Below, one piece after another: positions 9,450-18,593 of a stretch of DNA of 64,000 nt. Numbering within the stretch: position 1 is the stretch's first letter; each line of letters starts with the position of its first letter. Both the position numbers and the translations under genes were made by a program. The notes below the pieces were generated by a model. It had not been told where the DNA came from and ran no database searches. It worked only from the letters and a program-made list of their open reading frames with translations. Origin of the DNA: Paenalkalicoccus suaedae (lineage in GTDB: Bacteria > Bacillota > Bacilli > Bacillales > Salisediminibacteriaceae); NCBI RefSeq assembly GCF_006965545.2, contig NZ_CP041372.2, positions 3,038,001 to 3,102,000 of the forward strand, given 5' to 3'.

Positions 9450-9792
9450 TCTACTTGCGCGGTTTTTTTCTTCTTGCGCAGTCCGTGCCGATTTTCACGC
9501 GGTTGCTCCCTTCTTTCGCGCGATCCGAGCTTCAACTTACGCAGTTCCTCTTCTAACTTGCGCAGTTTTTTCCACGTTACGCAGTTCGACTGCTTTATCG
9601 CGCGGTTGACCCTTACTTTCGCGCGATTGACGCTTCAACTTACGCAGTTCTTCCTCTAACTTGCGCAGTTTTTTCTTGCTAGCGCAGTCGACGCCGCTTT
9701 TCGCGCGGTTGCCTACTCAACTTACGCAGTCGATGCTACTTTTCGTGCAATCGCAGCTTTAACTTGCGCGATCGAATCTACATTCCGCGCAC
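9450..9792. repeat. Phased array c: GCGCGGTT/ACGCAGTT word, 21-bp pitch with 103-bp super-period
   Basis: Seventeen NCGCRN-type words start at 9457, 9476, 9497, 9518, 9539, 9560, 9579, 9600, 9621, 9642, 9663, 9682, 9703, 9724, 9745, 9766 and 9787. Thirteen of sixteen steps are 21 bp. The other three are 19 bp and follow the T-run units at 9457, 9560 and 9663, which are exactly 103 bp apart. The same design recurs at 55.4 kb. Confidence 0.9.
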
Positions 9793-9979
9793 CAAACCTT
9801 CACATAGTATAATTGACCTAGACACTGTCCTTCGTAAAGCGAAATTTTGGTTCATTTATGGGAATAACACTAACCTTTCTTTCCATTTCCAGAATGGTCA
9901 TTGCTTTCAATTAGGTTATTACGTAAGCTAGTAGTGTGACACAATCACATAAAAATACATATTTAAGGGAGATGTACAC

Positions 9980-12061
9980 ATGAAACAGCATGCTACAAAG
10001 GTAGCGCTTGCAGCGCTTCTTCCGCTAAGTTTATTAGCTGCTAACCCAGCAGCAGCGGATGATCAAACGTTTACATTAGATGTGCTACACACGAATGACA
10101 TGCACGCGAAGATTGCAAACTTCGGTAAGGTATCAGGGTTCATTAACTCTGTGCGCGACGAAGCGGAGCACGATCTTTATCTTGATGCTGGAGATATTTT
10201 CAGTGGAAGTCCAGTCGTCGATCTACAAGAAGGCGAGCCAATGGTAACGCTATTAAATGCGATGAACCTTGATCTTATGACTATTGGTAACCATGAATTC
10301 GATTACGGTCAAGACGCTTTTGCAGCACGTAATGCTGAATCTGATTTCCCATGGATCGCAGCAAACATGGATGTTGTCGATGAATCTATTGCAATTGAGC
10401 AACCTGAACCTTACGAAATTTATGAGTTCGGCGATGTTTCTGTCGGTGTACTAGGTATTACGCAAAATCCTCCAGCTACCCGCCCATCAGGATATGCTGG
10501 CATTGAGTTTATGGATTATGCAGATACAGTTGAAGAGTATTCCTATCTTCGCGACGAAGTAGACATTCTAATCGCGTTAAATCACATCGGTATGAGTGCA
10601 GACCGCGAGCTTGCGGAAGAGTTTGATATCTTTGATTTAATCATTGGTGGTCACTCTCACACAGCGCTTCAAGAGCCTGAAGTGGTTAACGGTACACCAA
10701 TCGTACAAACTGGTGGAGACGCTCGTAACGTAGGTCACGTCACGCTTGAGCTTGATAAGGCTACTGGTGACGTATCTGTAGACGGATACCTTCAGCCTGT
10801 TGCTGACATTGACGAAAGCCTAATCAATGAAGAGGTTGATGCATTAGTACAAGGATATGAAACTGCTACTGATGAGCTTTTATCTGAGGTAGTTGGTGTG
10901 ACAAACACTGGCTTAAACCGTGATGCTCGCTGGGAAATGGACGTGTCTTTAGGTAACTTCTGGACAGACGCGATGCGTTTTGATGCAGAGACAGACATTG
11001 CTTTAACAAATAACGGTGGACTTCGTGCGAATATCGCAGCTGGAGATATCACTGCTGAAAGTATTTACACAACAGAACCATTTAACAACGAAATTACGAT
11101 TATTGAAATGACTGGTGAAGCGTTGAAGGATATCTTCCCTCACTCTTTCACTAGAAGTGCAGATAGTTTTGGTAACCAAATAGACTTACAGACTTCTGGT
11201 TTAGAATATATTGTTTACACAGATGACGAAGGTGGCTACGAGGACGTTGATCTATTCGTTGACGGTGAGCCAATTCTTCCAACTGGCACGTACACAATCG
11301 CGATTAATAACTTCATGTACGAAGGTGGAGACGGCTATGACTTTAGTGACTCTACCCTTGTTTCTGAATTATCAGGTCCAGTTGTAGGCGCGATGTTCTC
11401 TTACATCGAGTATTTGATGGACGCTGAGGGTGCGGTTGATTACGATGCAACAGAGGGTCGCATTCAAGTGAAGAATATCGATGAGCGTGAGGACGAGACG
11501 CCAATCGAGCCAGCACCATTCCCATTCGCTGACGTAGACGAAGAGTCTTGGGCATTCGTTTACATCGATGCACTTTATCAGGCTGGACATATCAACGGTA
11601 CATCTGCAACTACCTTCTCTCCTAAGGCCGAAACAACGCGTGGGCAGTTCAGCGCATTGATTAGCCGAGTGCTAGACTTAGAGTTTAGCGGTGGAGACTT
11701 ACCACTAGATTTAACTGGTGAACTAGGAGCAGAAGTAGCTGCCCTTTACGAAGCAGGACTTGTAACTGGTTATGAAGATGGAACGTTCCGCCAAAACGAC
11801 GTAATTTCTCGTCAAGAAATGGCTGTCCTTGCAGTCCGTGTGTATCAATATTTAACAGATGATATGCCTGATACAACGGTTGAGCTTGCGTTTGACGATG
11901 CAAATGACATTAGCGCGTTTGCACGTGATTCCTTCTCAGCTGCAGTTGGACTAGGTATTTTTGAAGGCGACGACCGTAACATGCTAGACCCACGTGGTGT
12001 TGCACTTCGTGAACAGTCTGCAAAGATTTTATACTTCCTCTATACGTGGACAGTTCAGTAA
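9980..12061 (+). CDS. SLH-anchored 5'-nucleotidase / 2',3'-cyclic phosphodiesterase family protein (paralogue 2)
   Basis: This 693-residue protein matches the previous gene along its whole length. It has a signal peptide (cut near residue 26, PAAADD), VLHTNDMHA, YLDAGDIFSGS, TIGNHEFDYG, IIGGHSHT, TNNGGLRANI and NNFMYEGGDGYDF. It ends in three SLH-like repeats with TTRGQ and SRQEM. It is about nine residues longer, mostly from an insert in the C-terminal nucleotidase domain near FGNQIDLQ. Both metal-ligand sets look intact, so both copies may be active. The start has AAGGGAGA upstream. Each paralogue has its own terminator, so they are separate transcripts. Divergent substrate range is possible but not visible. 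Confidence 0.88.
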   Translation: MKQHATKVALAALLPLSLLAANPAAADDQTFTLDVLHTNDMHAKIANFGKVSGFINSVRDEAEHDLYLDAGDIFSGSPVVDLQEGEPMVTLLNAMNLDLMTIGNHEFDYGQDAFAARNAESDFPWIAANMDVVDESIAIEQPEPYEIYEFGDVSVGVLGITQNPPATRPSGYAGIEFMDYADTVEEYSYLRDEVDILIALNHIGMSADRELAEEFDIFDLIIGGHSHTALQEPEVVNGTPIVQTGGDARNVGHVTLELDKATGDVSVDGYLQPVADIDESLINEEVDALVQGYETATDELLSEVVGVTNTGLNRDARWEMDVSLGNFWTDAMRFDAETDIALTNNGGLRANIAAGDITAESIYTTEPFNNEITIIEMTGEALKDIFPHSFTRSADSFGNQIDLQTSGLEYIVYTDDEGGYEDVDLFVDGEPILPTGTYTIAINNFMYEGGDGYDFSDSTLVSELSGPVVGAMFSYIEYLMDAEGAVDYDATEGRIQVKNIDEREDETPIEPAPFPFADVDEESWAFVYIDALYQAGHINGTSATTFSPKAETTRGQFSALISRVLDLEFSGGDLPLDLTGELGAEVAALYEAGLVTGYEDGTFRQNDVISRQEMAVLAVRVYQYLTDDMPDTTVELAFDDANDISAFARDSFSAAVGLGIFEGDDRNMLDPRGVALREQSAKILYFLYTWTVQ

Positions 12062-12081
12062 GGTAGATAGGTAGATAGATG

Positions 12082-12129
12082 CGCGAGAGCCGGCAGCTTG
12101 GGACGAAGCTGCTGGCTCTCGCGTTTTTT
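12082..12129 (+). terminator. Intrinsic terminator of 5'-nucleotidase paralogue 2
   Basis: An 18-bp stem (CGCGAGAGCC through AAGCTGC..CTCGCG, one wobble pair) is followed by six T, 20 nt after the stop codon. Confidence 0.92.
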
Positions 12130-12139
12130 ATTGGGTGGT

Positions 12140-12245
12140 TTTCCGTTCGCGCGGTGCGGTTTTCCTTTCGCACAGTTTAGTTTTACGTTCACATAGTTCA
12201 GTTTTCCGTTCGCACAGTTTAGCTTTACGTTCGCACGATAGAGTT
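12140..12245. repeat. Phased array d: TTCGCACA-like word, 21-bp pitch
   Basis: TTCGC or TTCAC words start at 12146, 12167, 12188, 12209 and 12230, all exactly 21 bp apart. They are mostly preceded by a TTTNCG segment. The array starts 17 nt beyond the terminator. Confidence 0.8.
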
Positions 12246-12568
12246 ATCACAAACTGTTATAAAGCTTTACAAAAGAGGCTTTAAATGCTGGCAGTTAGGC
12301 AATTTAGGTTGTAACTAGATGGCACTCCTGGCAATCAGCTCTCGGGATACTGTAATTAGTCAACATATGCATAATCCTACCAGAATCTAGTACGTCAATT
12401 AGCAAATAGACCTCACCTCCGGCCCCTCTATGTACCATCACCCAATCATTGTTGAGCATTATCCTACCATGTAATCAAAATGTCATGTAAAATTCTCTTA
12501 AACTACTACTCTTTTCTCTCACAATTCTGTACACTTGGATTAGGAATTCATTTACAGGGAGGGAATGT
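12246..12568. other. Upstream region of the carboxypeptidase unit
   Basis: No gene or strong structure is seen. The promoter for the two-gene unit should lie here, but I cannot place it with confidence. Confidence 0.4.
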
Positions 12569-13948
12569 ATGAGTCATAAACTTCTTTACATAAGTACGGC
12601 CATCGTTACGTTACTCCTCTTCTTTCTATTTACTAGTGATGACGCGCAGGCGTCTGCGATTGTTAACCCAAACCAAGTGTATACATACGAGATTATGCAG
12701 CAGGATTTGCAGCGACTTGAGGAGCGCTATCCTGATCTGATATCTGTCGAGGTTATAGGTACCACTGCTTATGGGAGGAACATCTATGCGGTTTCTGTCG
12801 GGAAGGGGCTGTCGACGAGCTATATTAATGGCTCGAATCACGCCCGCGAGTGGATATCGACGAATTTGACGATGGATATGATCGATCAGTATGCGCGTGC
12901 CTACTCGAGTAATTCTTCTATAGGGCGATATCACGTTCGGCAGGTGCTGGATCACCATAAGATTTGGTTTGTGCCGATGATGAATCCGGATGGTGTAACC
13001 TTGCAGCAGCGCGGTCTTGAGGCTTTTCCGAGCGCTAATCACGCTAGCATAATTCGTATGAATGGTGGGAGTCGTGATTTTAAGCGCTGGAAGGCAAACG
13101 CTCGTGGGGTTGATTTAAATAGACAGTTTAACGCTGGCTGGACCACAATACCGAATGACCCGGGCTTCCCTTCTCACGAAAATCATCGTGGGACTGCGCC
13201 TCACTCTGAGCTTGAGACTCAGGCAGTTATTCGACTGACGGAGCGAGTACGACCTGAGATGGCCGTGTCCTACCACAGTAGTGGACAAATCCTTTTTTGG
13301 CACTACAACCAGCGCGGTGCTCAGCTATCACGTGATCGTGTCCACGCTCGAGCGATCAGCTTGTTGACCGGCTATCGTTTGATGGGGCAGCACGGCTCTT
13401 ACTCTGGCGGTGGCTACACGGACTGGTTTATCAACACGTATAAAAAGCCTGCTTTCACGCCTGAGCTTGCTCCGTATGTCGGGAATACCCATGTACCACT
13501 TAGCCTCTATCCTGCTATTTGGAATCAAAATCGCGAGGTCGGTCTATATGTAGCGCAGCAAAGCCATAACACGTACCTAAATCGCCTACGCCAAACTGTT
13601 CGCCCTGCTAACCTAACGATCAATAACGTCCCTTACACCGCTCAGCCTGGCGCTGTTGTGTTAGATGGTCGGACGCTTGTACCCGTTCGTGGTGTGGTCG
13701 AAAATTTAGGGGCAACTGTAGATTGGGATCAGGCTTCTCGCACCGCTACCATTTATGGTGATGGTGTGACGATGAAGCTTCCGCTTTATCAAACTAACGT
13801 TGATGTGAACGGAGAGCGAGCTACGATCGATTCTCCAGTGAATATGATCGACAACCGTACGATGGTACCAATTCGATTTGTTTCTGAACTATTAGGAGCG
13901 GACGTCCATTGGGAGCAGTCAACTTCTACTGTTATCATTACAAACTAA
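12569..13948 (+). CDS. M14 zinc carboxypeptidase with C-terminal stalk domain
   Basis: This 459-residue secreted enzyme has a signal peptide (1-28). The M14 domain has zinc ligands in NHAREW (about residue 90-94) and SYHSSG (about 235), a DLNRQF motif (about 181) and the catalytic Glu in FTPELAP (about 298). The C-terminal part (about 345-459) is a stalk domain with TLVPVRGVVENLGATVDW and TMVPIRFVSELLGADVHW. M14 enzymes of this subgroup remove C-terminal residues or cut gamma-D-Glu-diaminopimelate links in wall peptides. The operon partner 18 bp downstream is a D,D-carboxypeptidase, which favours peptidoglycan as substrate (inference). The start has GGGAGGG 5 nt upstream. Confidence 0.88.
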   Translation: MSHKLLYISTAIVTLLLFFLFTSDDAQASAIVNPNQVYTYEIMQQDLQRLEERYPDLISVEVIGTTAYGRNIYAVSVGKGLSTSYINGSNHAREWISTNLTMDMIDQYARAYSSNSSIGRYHVRQVLDHHKIWFVPMMNPDGVTLQQRGLEAFPSANHASIIRMNGGSRDFKRWKANARGVDLNRQFNAGWTTIPNDPGFPSHENHRGTAPHSELETQAVIRLTERVRPEMAVSYHSSGQILFWHYNQRGAQLSRDRVHARAISLLTGYRLMGQHGSYSGGGYTDWFINTYKKPAFTPELAPYVGNTHVPLSLYPAIWNQNREVGLYVAQQSHNTYLNRLRQTVRPANLTINNVPYTAQPGAVVLDGRTLVPVRGVVENLGATVDWDQASRTATIYGDGVTMKLPLYQTNVDVNGERATIDSPVNMIDNRTMVPIRFVSELLGADVHWEQSTSTVIITN

Positions 13949-13966
13949 TTTAAAAGGAGTTCATTT

Positions 13967-15559
13967 ATGCATGCAAAGCGGATTTTTTCTTCAGTCATCC
14001 TGTGGATTTTAGCAGTTAGCCTCTTCCTTCCAAGTGAGGCATTCGCTTCTTCCAACATTCGTGCAGACGTTGAGCCGTATTTTATTCAATCAGACAATCA
14101 AAAGATTTTAGCAACTAACCCGATGATCACCTTCAACGGCGTTTCTTACATTAATACGGATGATTTGCATTCGTTTAGAATTAGCGATGGAGCTGCACCA
14201 CTCACACCATTCATGCCGAAGCAAACGGTCAATGAGTCCTCTGATCGCCTTGCCGCTAACCTACGCGTGCAGGCTCAAGGTGCTCTTATCGCTGAGAATA
14301 GTATGGAAAATGTGATGTACAGTAAAAATACAAACGTTCGCCTGTATCCATCTAGTACAACAAAAGTAATGACACTCTATCTTGCACTTAAATATGGGAA
14401 TTTATCTGATACCGTCGTCTTATCCAATGCCGTAACGAGCGTTCCTAATGATAGCTCTAAAGCAAACGTCCGCCCCGGTGACCGCATGACGCTAGAGCAA
14501 CTACTCTACGGTCTCATGCTTCCATCAGGTAACGATGCTGCTATGGCAGTTGCCGAGCATATTAGCGGTAGCGTTTCAAACTTTGTTCAGCTGATGAATC
14601 GTGAAGCGCAGGAGCTAGGCATGACAGGTACTCGTTTTACGAATCCACACGGCTATCATCATCCGAACCACTACTCCACGTCAGCGGATATTGGACGCGT
14701 GATGTTTGCCGCACTCGAGTATGACGCTGCTAAACGAATCATGAGCACGCCATCATATACGGCAAGCTATCGCAATGCGAGCGGCGCACCTGTCATTCGC
14801 ACGTGGCGCACAACTAATCATCAGCAACGCTCCGAGTCACCACACTTTGCTCCATTTATTGCAGGAGGAAAAACGGGTTATACGAGCGCGTCTCGCTTTA
14901 ACTTAGTCAGCTTTGCTGAAACGAATGGTAATACTTACGTGTCCGTTGTCCTTCGAGGAGAGCGTGAGTCACGTTATTCTGACACTCGCACAATGATGCA
15001 AACAGCAATCACGCGCGCTTCTAACAGGGATGAAGGTAAGACACCAATTACGATTGATCCTATCAAATTACCAAGCTCACAAAATGGAGTTAATCGTCCA
15101 TTGAACGGCGTTGACGGATTTATGTATAACGGCAATCGTTATGTGGCACTTTCTCACATTGGCGAATCGGTCTTTAAAACACAGGATCAGCTGATGCACG
15201 TAACGGTCAATAGTCAGCTACTGCGTTTTAATTCACAAAAACCAGTTATGCAACACAACCGCTTGTTAGTCCCTGTACGAGAGCTGTTTGAACAGCTAGG
15301 CGTTCAGGTTTCGTACGACCCACAAGCTAAATCTATTCACGTAATGGGAGCTATTCGTCAGGACAACGGAGCAGTGGAAAACCGCTCCGTCAAGCTGACG
15401 CTTGGCTCCACAACGGCATACATAGATGATCAGCAAGTACAGCTAGATGTCCCCGCGACAGCCGTCAATGGACGAACTATCGTCCCCGTTCGATTCATAG
15501 CAGAATCACTCGGCCAACCAGTAGACTGGGGCAAAGGCCGCGTATTGAGAGTTAACTAA
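13967..15559 (+). CDS. S11 D-alanyl-D-alanine carboxypeptidase with C-terminal stalk domain
   Basis: This 530-residue protein has a signal peptide (1-27). The penicillin-binding S11 domain shows SSTTK (about 128), SGN (about 187) and KTG (about 302), the full catalytic set of DacA/DacF-type enzymes that trim the terminal D-Ala of stem peptides. Instead of the usual PBP5 C-terminal domain and amphipathic anchor, it ends in a stalk domain (about 425-530, LLVPVRELFEQLG and TIVPVRFIAESLG). It is co-transcribed with the M14 peptidase 18 bp upstream and has its own AAAGGAG site. A large N-terminal extension (about 28-100) has no recognised domain. Confidence 0.9.
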   Translation: MHAKRIFSSVILWILAVSLFLPSEAFASSNIRADVEPYFIQSDNQKILATNPMITFNGVSYINTDDLHSFRISDGAAPLTPFMPKQTVNESSDRLAANLRVQAQGALIAENSMENVMYSKNTNVRLYPSSTTKVMTLYLALKYGNLSDTVVLSNAVTSVPNDSSKANVRPGDRMTLEQLLYGLMLPSGNDAAMAVAEHISGSVSNFVQLMNREAQELGMTGTRFTNPHGYHHPNHYSTSADIGRVMFAALEYDAAKRIMSTPSYTASYRNASGAPVIRTWRTTNHQQRSESPHFAPFIAGGKTGYTSASRFNLVSFAETNGNTYVSVVLRGERESRYSDTRTMMQTAITRASNRDEGKTPITIDPIKLPSSQNGVNRPLNGVDGFMYNGNRYVALSHIGESVFKTQDQLMHVTVNSQLLRFNSQKPVMQHNRLLVPVRELFEQLGVQVSYDPQAKSIHVMGAIRQDNGAVENRSVKLTLGSTTAYIDDQQVQLDVPATAVNGRTIVPVRFIAESLGQPVDWGKGRVLRVN

Positions 15560-15590
15560 GACCTCAGACTTTGTGGACTTTGCGAACGCT

Positions 15591-15639
15591 AAAGCATCAC
15601 ACCTCTTCACTTACTGTGCGAAGAGATGTGATGCTTTTA
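15591..15639 (+). terminator. Intrinsic terminator of the carboxypeptidase unit
   Basis: A long stem (AAGCATCACACCTCTTC with GAAGAGATGTGATGCTT, one mismatch) is followed by TTTTA, 32 nt after the stop codon. Confidence 0.9.
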
Positions 15640-15669
15640 TTTGTATGCTTTAATTTGTACACATTTCTG

Positions 15670-15960
15670 TGTTACTTCTCCTTACATGCGTCATACTACT
15701 GCCAGGCTCCGGTTGCTTCTCTTTTACGACCTACTTGAACCAACTTCCGTGCTGTTACTAGCCCGTTCCACGTTTGTTTTAGCAACTTCCACCTTACTTC
15801 TCTCATTTTGCGGCTTACTTCTTTTTCCGCATTACTTCCACTATTATGTACGTTACTTCTCGCCCGTTCCGCGTTTGTTCTAGCAACTTCCGCATTACTT
15901 CTCCCACTTTGAGACTTACTTCTTTTCCGACATACCACTCCTTTAATACGAATTACTTCT
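15670..15960. repeat. Phased array e: TTACTTC word, mostly 21-bp pitch
   Basis: TTACTTC-type words occur at 15672, 15794, 15815, 15832, 15853, 15895, 15916 and 15953, with degenerate AACTTC and TACTTG forms between. Steps of 21 and 42 bp dominate; one is 17 and one 37. The segment CCCGTTCC..AGCAACTTCC appears twice (about 15762 and 15863). The array begins 34 nt past the terminator. Confidence 0.65.
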
Positions 15961-15975
15961 ATTCGATCTTAAAAA

Positions 15976-16190
15976 GCGAGGCAAACTCTAACGCCTCGTC
16001 ATCTAACAAAATAGGCATATTTAATAGGTGATTTACACCGTAACCGCAGGTGCCCCGGAGCGACGGGGCGGACTCCTAGAGGATTCTTTCGCGTAGGTGA
16101 AAATCCTGTCAGACGACCCGTGGGCGGCTGACATAGTTGAACTAGCGCCTCAGGAAAGACGCCCCAGAGCGCAGGGGCACCGAAAGGTGA
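15976..16190 (+). ncRNA. H-C structured element, copy C1 (candidate RNA)
   Basis: Hairpin H (CGAGGC 15977-15982 with GCCTCG 15993-15998) is followed by the C fold at 16040-16190. Outer stem GGTGCCCC pairs with GGGGCACC and the next stem GGGGCG with CGCCCC. An inner hairpin TGTCAG pairs with CTGACA. Compared with the four other copies, whole stems have changed on both sides while core words such as TAGAGG, GAAAATCC and ATAGTTGA are kept. This is the most divergent copy and the only one without modules A and B next to it. Confidence 0.55.
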
Positions 16191-16195
16191 CCGCA

Positions 16196-16291
16196 CTTGA
16201 TCTTGATCTTGATCTTGATCTTGATCTTGATCTTGATCTTGATCTTGATCTTGATCTTGACCTTGATCTTGACCTTGATCTTAAACTTAAA
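16196..16291. repeat. CTTGAT hexanucleotide microsatellite
   Basis: Ten perfect CTTGAT units (16196-16255) are followed by six variants (CTTGAC, CTTGAT, CTTGAC, CTTGAT, CTTAAA, CTTAAA). It lies directly between the C1 element and the floT terminator. Length change would not alter any real reading frame here. Confidence 0.95.
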
Positions 16292-16304
16292 CACCTCAGC
16301 AAAC

Positions 16305-16359
16305 AAAAAAACCGAAGCAAAGGACCCTAAACTCCAGGCCCTTCCCTCCGGCTTCACTA
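16305..16359 (-). terminator. Probable terminator of floT
   Basis: On the minus strand an imperfect hairpin (GAAGC..GCTTC outer pair, CCTT/AAGG inner pair) is followed by seven T, 17 nt past the floT stop codon. Confidence 0.65.
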
Positions 16360-16375
16360 TCAAAAACTCACTCTA

Positions 16376-17938
16376 TTAACGAGCTTCTTCCTTTACGCTT
16401 TCTTCCGTCGACGTTGTTTCCTCCGCAGAAGAACCAGCTTCCTCATCATCCGATACCTTTACAGCCTTCTTCTCAGGTGCACCGGATAGATTTTCCAACA
16501 AACCTTGCACGTCAATACCTGATGCAGCTTTAAGATTCTCAGGCAGGGTAGCCATAAGGTCTGTAACATAGCTCGACATCTTGCCTGCGCCACCATTCTT
16601 GCCATTGCCTGATCCACCTGTGTCCACGACAGTAACCTTGTCAATCGCGCTTAGTGGAGCAGAGATTTCCTTCGCATACGCTGGAAGCATATCGAGGATC
16701 ATCGCAAGCTTTGCCGCCTCGCCATAGTGCTCGTAAGCTTCCGCAAGCTTCATCTTCGCTTCGGCTTCCGCTTCACCCTTCTGACGAATAACTTCCGCTT
16801 CCGCTAAACCACGGTTACGGATAACAGATGCTTCTGATTCCCCGCGGTAACGCTCTGCGTCCGCGTTTGCTTTCGCTTCTGCTTCAATTTGGTACTGAGA
16901 TGCTTCCGCAGCACGCATTTGCTGAACCTTCGTTGCCTCTGCACGTTGCTCCTGCTCATAGCGATCCGCATCGGCTTTTTTACGAACTTCTGCGTCATAC
17001 TGCTTCTCACGACGTACAATTTCACGCTCTTCTAGTTCAATCTGACGATCACGTTCAATGATCTGGATTTGCATCTGCTCGGATGTAACCATCTGCTTCG
17101 ACTTGGCAGCCTGTAGCTCGTAAGCTTGGTCTGCTTCGGCCTTCGCTTGGTCCTGCTCACGCTTATACTGAGCAATTTTTAATTCGCGCTCTTTTTCCGA
17201 GTTTGCAATTTCCGTATCACGAATTAATTCCTGCGCTTTTGCTTCCTGCTCGGCACGAGCGTTCTCAATACGCGCTTCCTTCTTACGCTCCGCTTCTGCA
17301 ATCGCAGCGTTACGCTTGATTTCCGCAATACGTGGCTTACCTAGAGAGTCTAAGTAGCCTTGCGCATCGGTTACCTCTTGAAGGGTAAAGGATTTAATCT
17401 CAAGACCCATCTTGTTAAAGTCACGTGACGCAACCGACTGTACTTCTTGGTTAAAACGCTCACGGTTATTGTTAATGTCCTCTACGCTCATCGAACCTAA
17501 AATCGAACGCAAGTGACCGCGTAGAACGTCTTGCACTTCTTCTTCGAATTCAGCAGTATTTTTACCTAAATATTGCTCGGCTGCCGTTGCAACCTCTTCC
17601 ATCGTAGAGCCGACCTTGACGATCGCAACCCCATCAACGGATACAGGTACACCCTGCTCCGTGTACGCCCCACTCGTGCGTACATCTAGGCTGTAGTTCG
17701 CTAAGCTAAACTTTGCGTACTGTTGGAATACAGGTACAACAAAGGCACCTCCACCGCGGATGATCTTCATCTTCTTGCCTTCAGAGTCCTCCGAGATGTT
17801 TTTGCCCTTTCCTAAATAACTACCTGTGACAATCAGCGCTTCGTTCGGCCCAGACGTCTGGTAACGCGTAAAGTAGACGCCAAGTAGCATTAAAAAGACG
17901 ACACCCACCACGATACCTACGATAATAATCGCTTCCAT
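16376..17938 (-). CDS. floT: Flotillin-like protein FloT
   Basis: This 520-residue protein has an N-terminal membrane segment (about 3-24), an SPFH/band-7 domain (about 30-200), a long Glu/Ala-rich coiled coil with repeated EAEA motifs (about 200-400) and a C-terminal region with a Gly-rich GNGKNGG stretch. Length and order match FloT (YuaG) of Bacillus subtilis, a scaffold of functional membrane microdomains. It starts 36 bp downstream of the NfeD-like gene, its usual partner, with AAGGAGAGG upstream. The two should share the sigma-W-type promoter at 18568. The tail (about 490-520) is Glu/Ser/Thr-rich. Confidence 0.92.
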   Translation of the reverse strand: MEAIIIVGIVVGVVFLMLLGVYFTRYQTSGPNEALIVTGSYLGKGKNISEDSEGKKMKIIRGGGAFVVPVFQQYAKFSLANYSLDVRTSGAYTEQGVPVSVDGVAIVKVGSTMEEVATAAEQYLGKNTAEFEEEVQDVLRGHLRSILGSMSVEDINNNRERFNQEVQSVASRDFNKMGLEIKSFTLQEVTDAQGYLDSLGKPRIAEIKRNAAIAEAERKKEARIENARAEQEAKAQELIRDTEIANSEKERELKIAQYKREQDQAKAEADQAYELQAAKSKQMVTSEQMQIQIIERDRQIELEEREIVRREKQYDAEVRKKADADRYEQEQRAEATKVQQMRAAEASQYQIEAEAKANADAERYRGESEASVIRNRGLAEAEVIRQKGEAEAEAKMKLAEAYEHYGEAAKLAMILDMLPAYAKEISAPLSAIDKVTVVDTGGSGNGKNGGAGKMSSYVTDLMATLPENLKAASGIDVQGLLENLSGAPEKKAVKVSDDEEAGSSAEETTSTEESVKEEAR

Positions 17939-17974
17939 ATGTATCCTCTCCTTTACAAATAATCAAGCTACCTA

Positions 17975-18505
17975 TCATTCTTCTTCATATTCAGAAACAA
18001 GGAACACGCCCTCTTCATCGATGTCGACAATAAGTACCTTCGTCCCCTCAGGTAATGGAACATCATCGAAGCTTTTGGCTGGCTTCGAAATCGTACCGTG
18101 TGTACGCCTAATAATTACTTCTCCGTAACCATGCGCTGGCACGGACGTATACACTTCGCCAACTCGACCAATCAGATCACGAATGGAGAATGACATATTC
18201 TTCTCCGAACGTTTTACCGGTAAAATGATAAAATAGTTCACAAGTACAATTAATATAGAAGAAAGAATAAATGCTAGACCAAGTACAAGTCCGCTTGAAA
18301 TAGGTAATACGAGCTCTAAAATATATCCTGCACCACCAAGCAATGTAACAAAGCCTATCGCTGTAACAGGGTTTATCGCCCCGTCTCCTATATCTAAAAT
18401 GCCTTCTAACACTTCTCCAACAAAAATATACAAAATCGTCAGTGCAACACCCACGACTAATAGTGTTAGATAAATCGTCGTAATCGGAATACCTGCAATC
18501 TCCAT
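17975..18505 (-). CDS. NfeD-like membrane protein (YuaF type)
   Basis: This 176-residue protein has three to four membrane helices (about 8-30, 45-70, 72-95) and a C-terminal OB-fold domain (about 110-176, with GRVGEVYTSVPAHGYGEVII). In Bacillus such proteins are encoded with flotillin and localise with it. It is the first gene of the floT transcript behind a sigma-W-like promoter. The start has AAGGGGGAG upstream. Confidence 0.85.
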   Translation of the reverse strand: MEIAGIPITTIYLTLLVVGVALTILYIFVGEVLEGILDIGDGAINPVTAIGFVTLLGGAGYILELVLPISSGLVLGLAFILSSILIVLVNYFIILPVKRSEKNMSFSIRDLIGRVGEVYTSVPAHGYGEVIIRRTHGTISKPAKSFDDVPLPEGTKVLIVDIDEEGVFLVSEYEEE

Positions 18506-18539
18506 TCGATGCTCCCCCTTTCCTTTTGATGAAATTAGT

Positions 18540-18593
18540 GTCAGATATGTAACTCCTTATATATAGTTACGACTGACACAGCTCAACGTTTCA
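18540..18593 (-). promoter_or_regulatory. Sigma-W-type promoter for the NfeD-floT pair, with an adjoining inverted repeat
   Basis: On the minus strand TGAAAC (18588-18593) and CGTA (18568-18571) are separated by 16 bp, the sigma-W arrangement. The -35 overlaps the stop codon of the upstream coiled-coil gene. Just downstream, TGTCAG..GTAACT..AGTTAC..CTGACA can form a nested hairpin covering the -10 and early leader. The yuaF-floT operon of B. subtilis is a known sigma-W target, which supports the call. Confidence 0.8.

Noticed and set aside
9450-9792. CRISPR array
   Set aside because: Repeat word is 6-8 bp at 21-bp pitch with related, not unique, spacers; no cas genes.
16097-16363. Leu-Asp and Ile-Lys repeat frames across the CTTGAT tract
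   Set aside because: Microsatellite artefact; the frames begin inside the C1 structured element and lack start signals.
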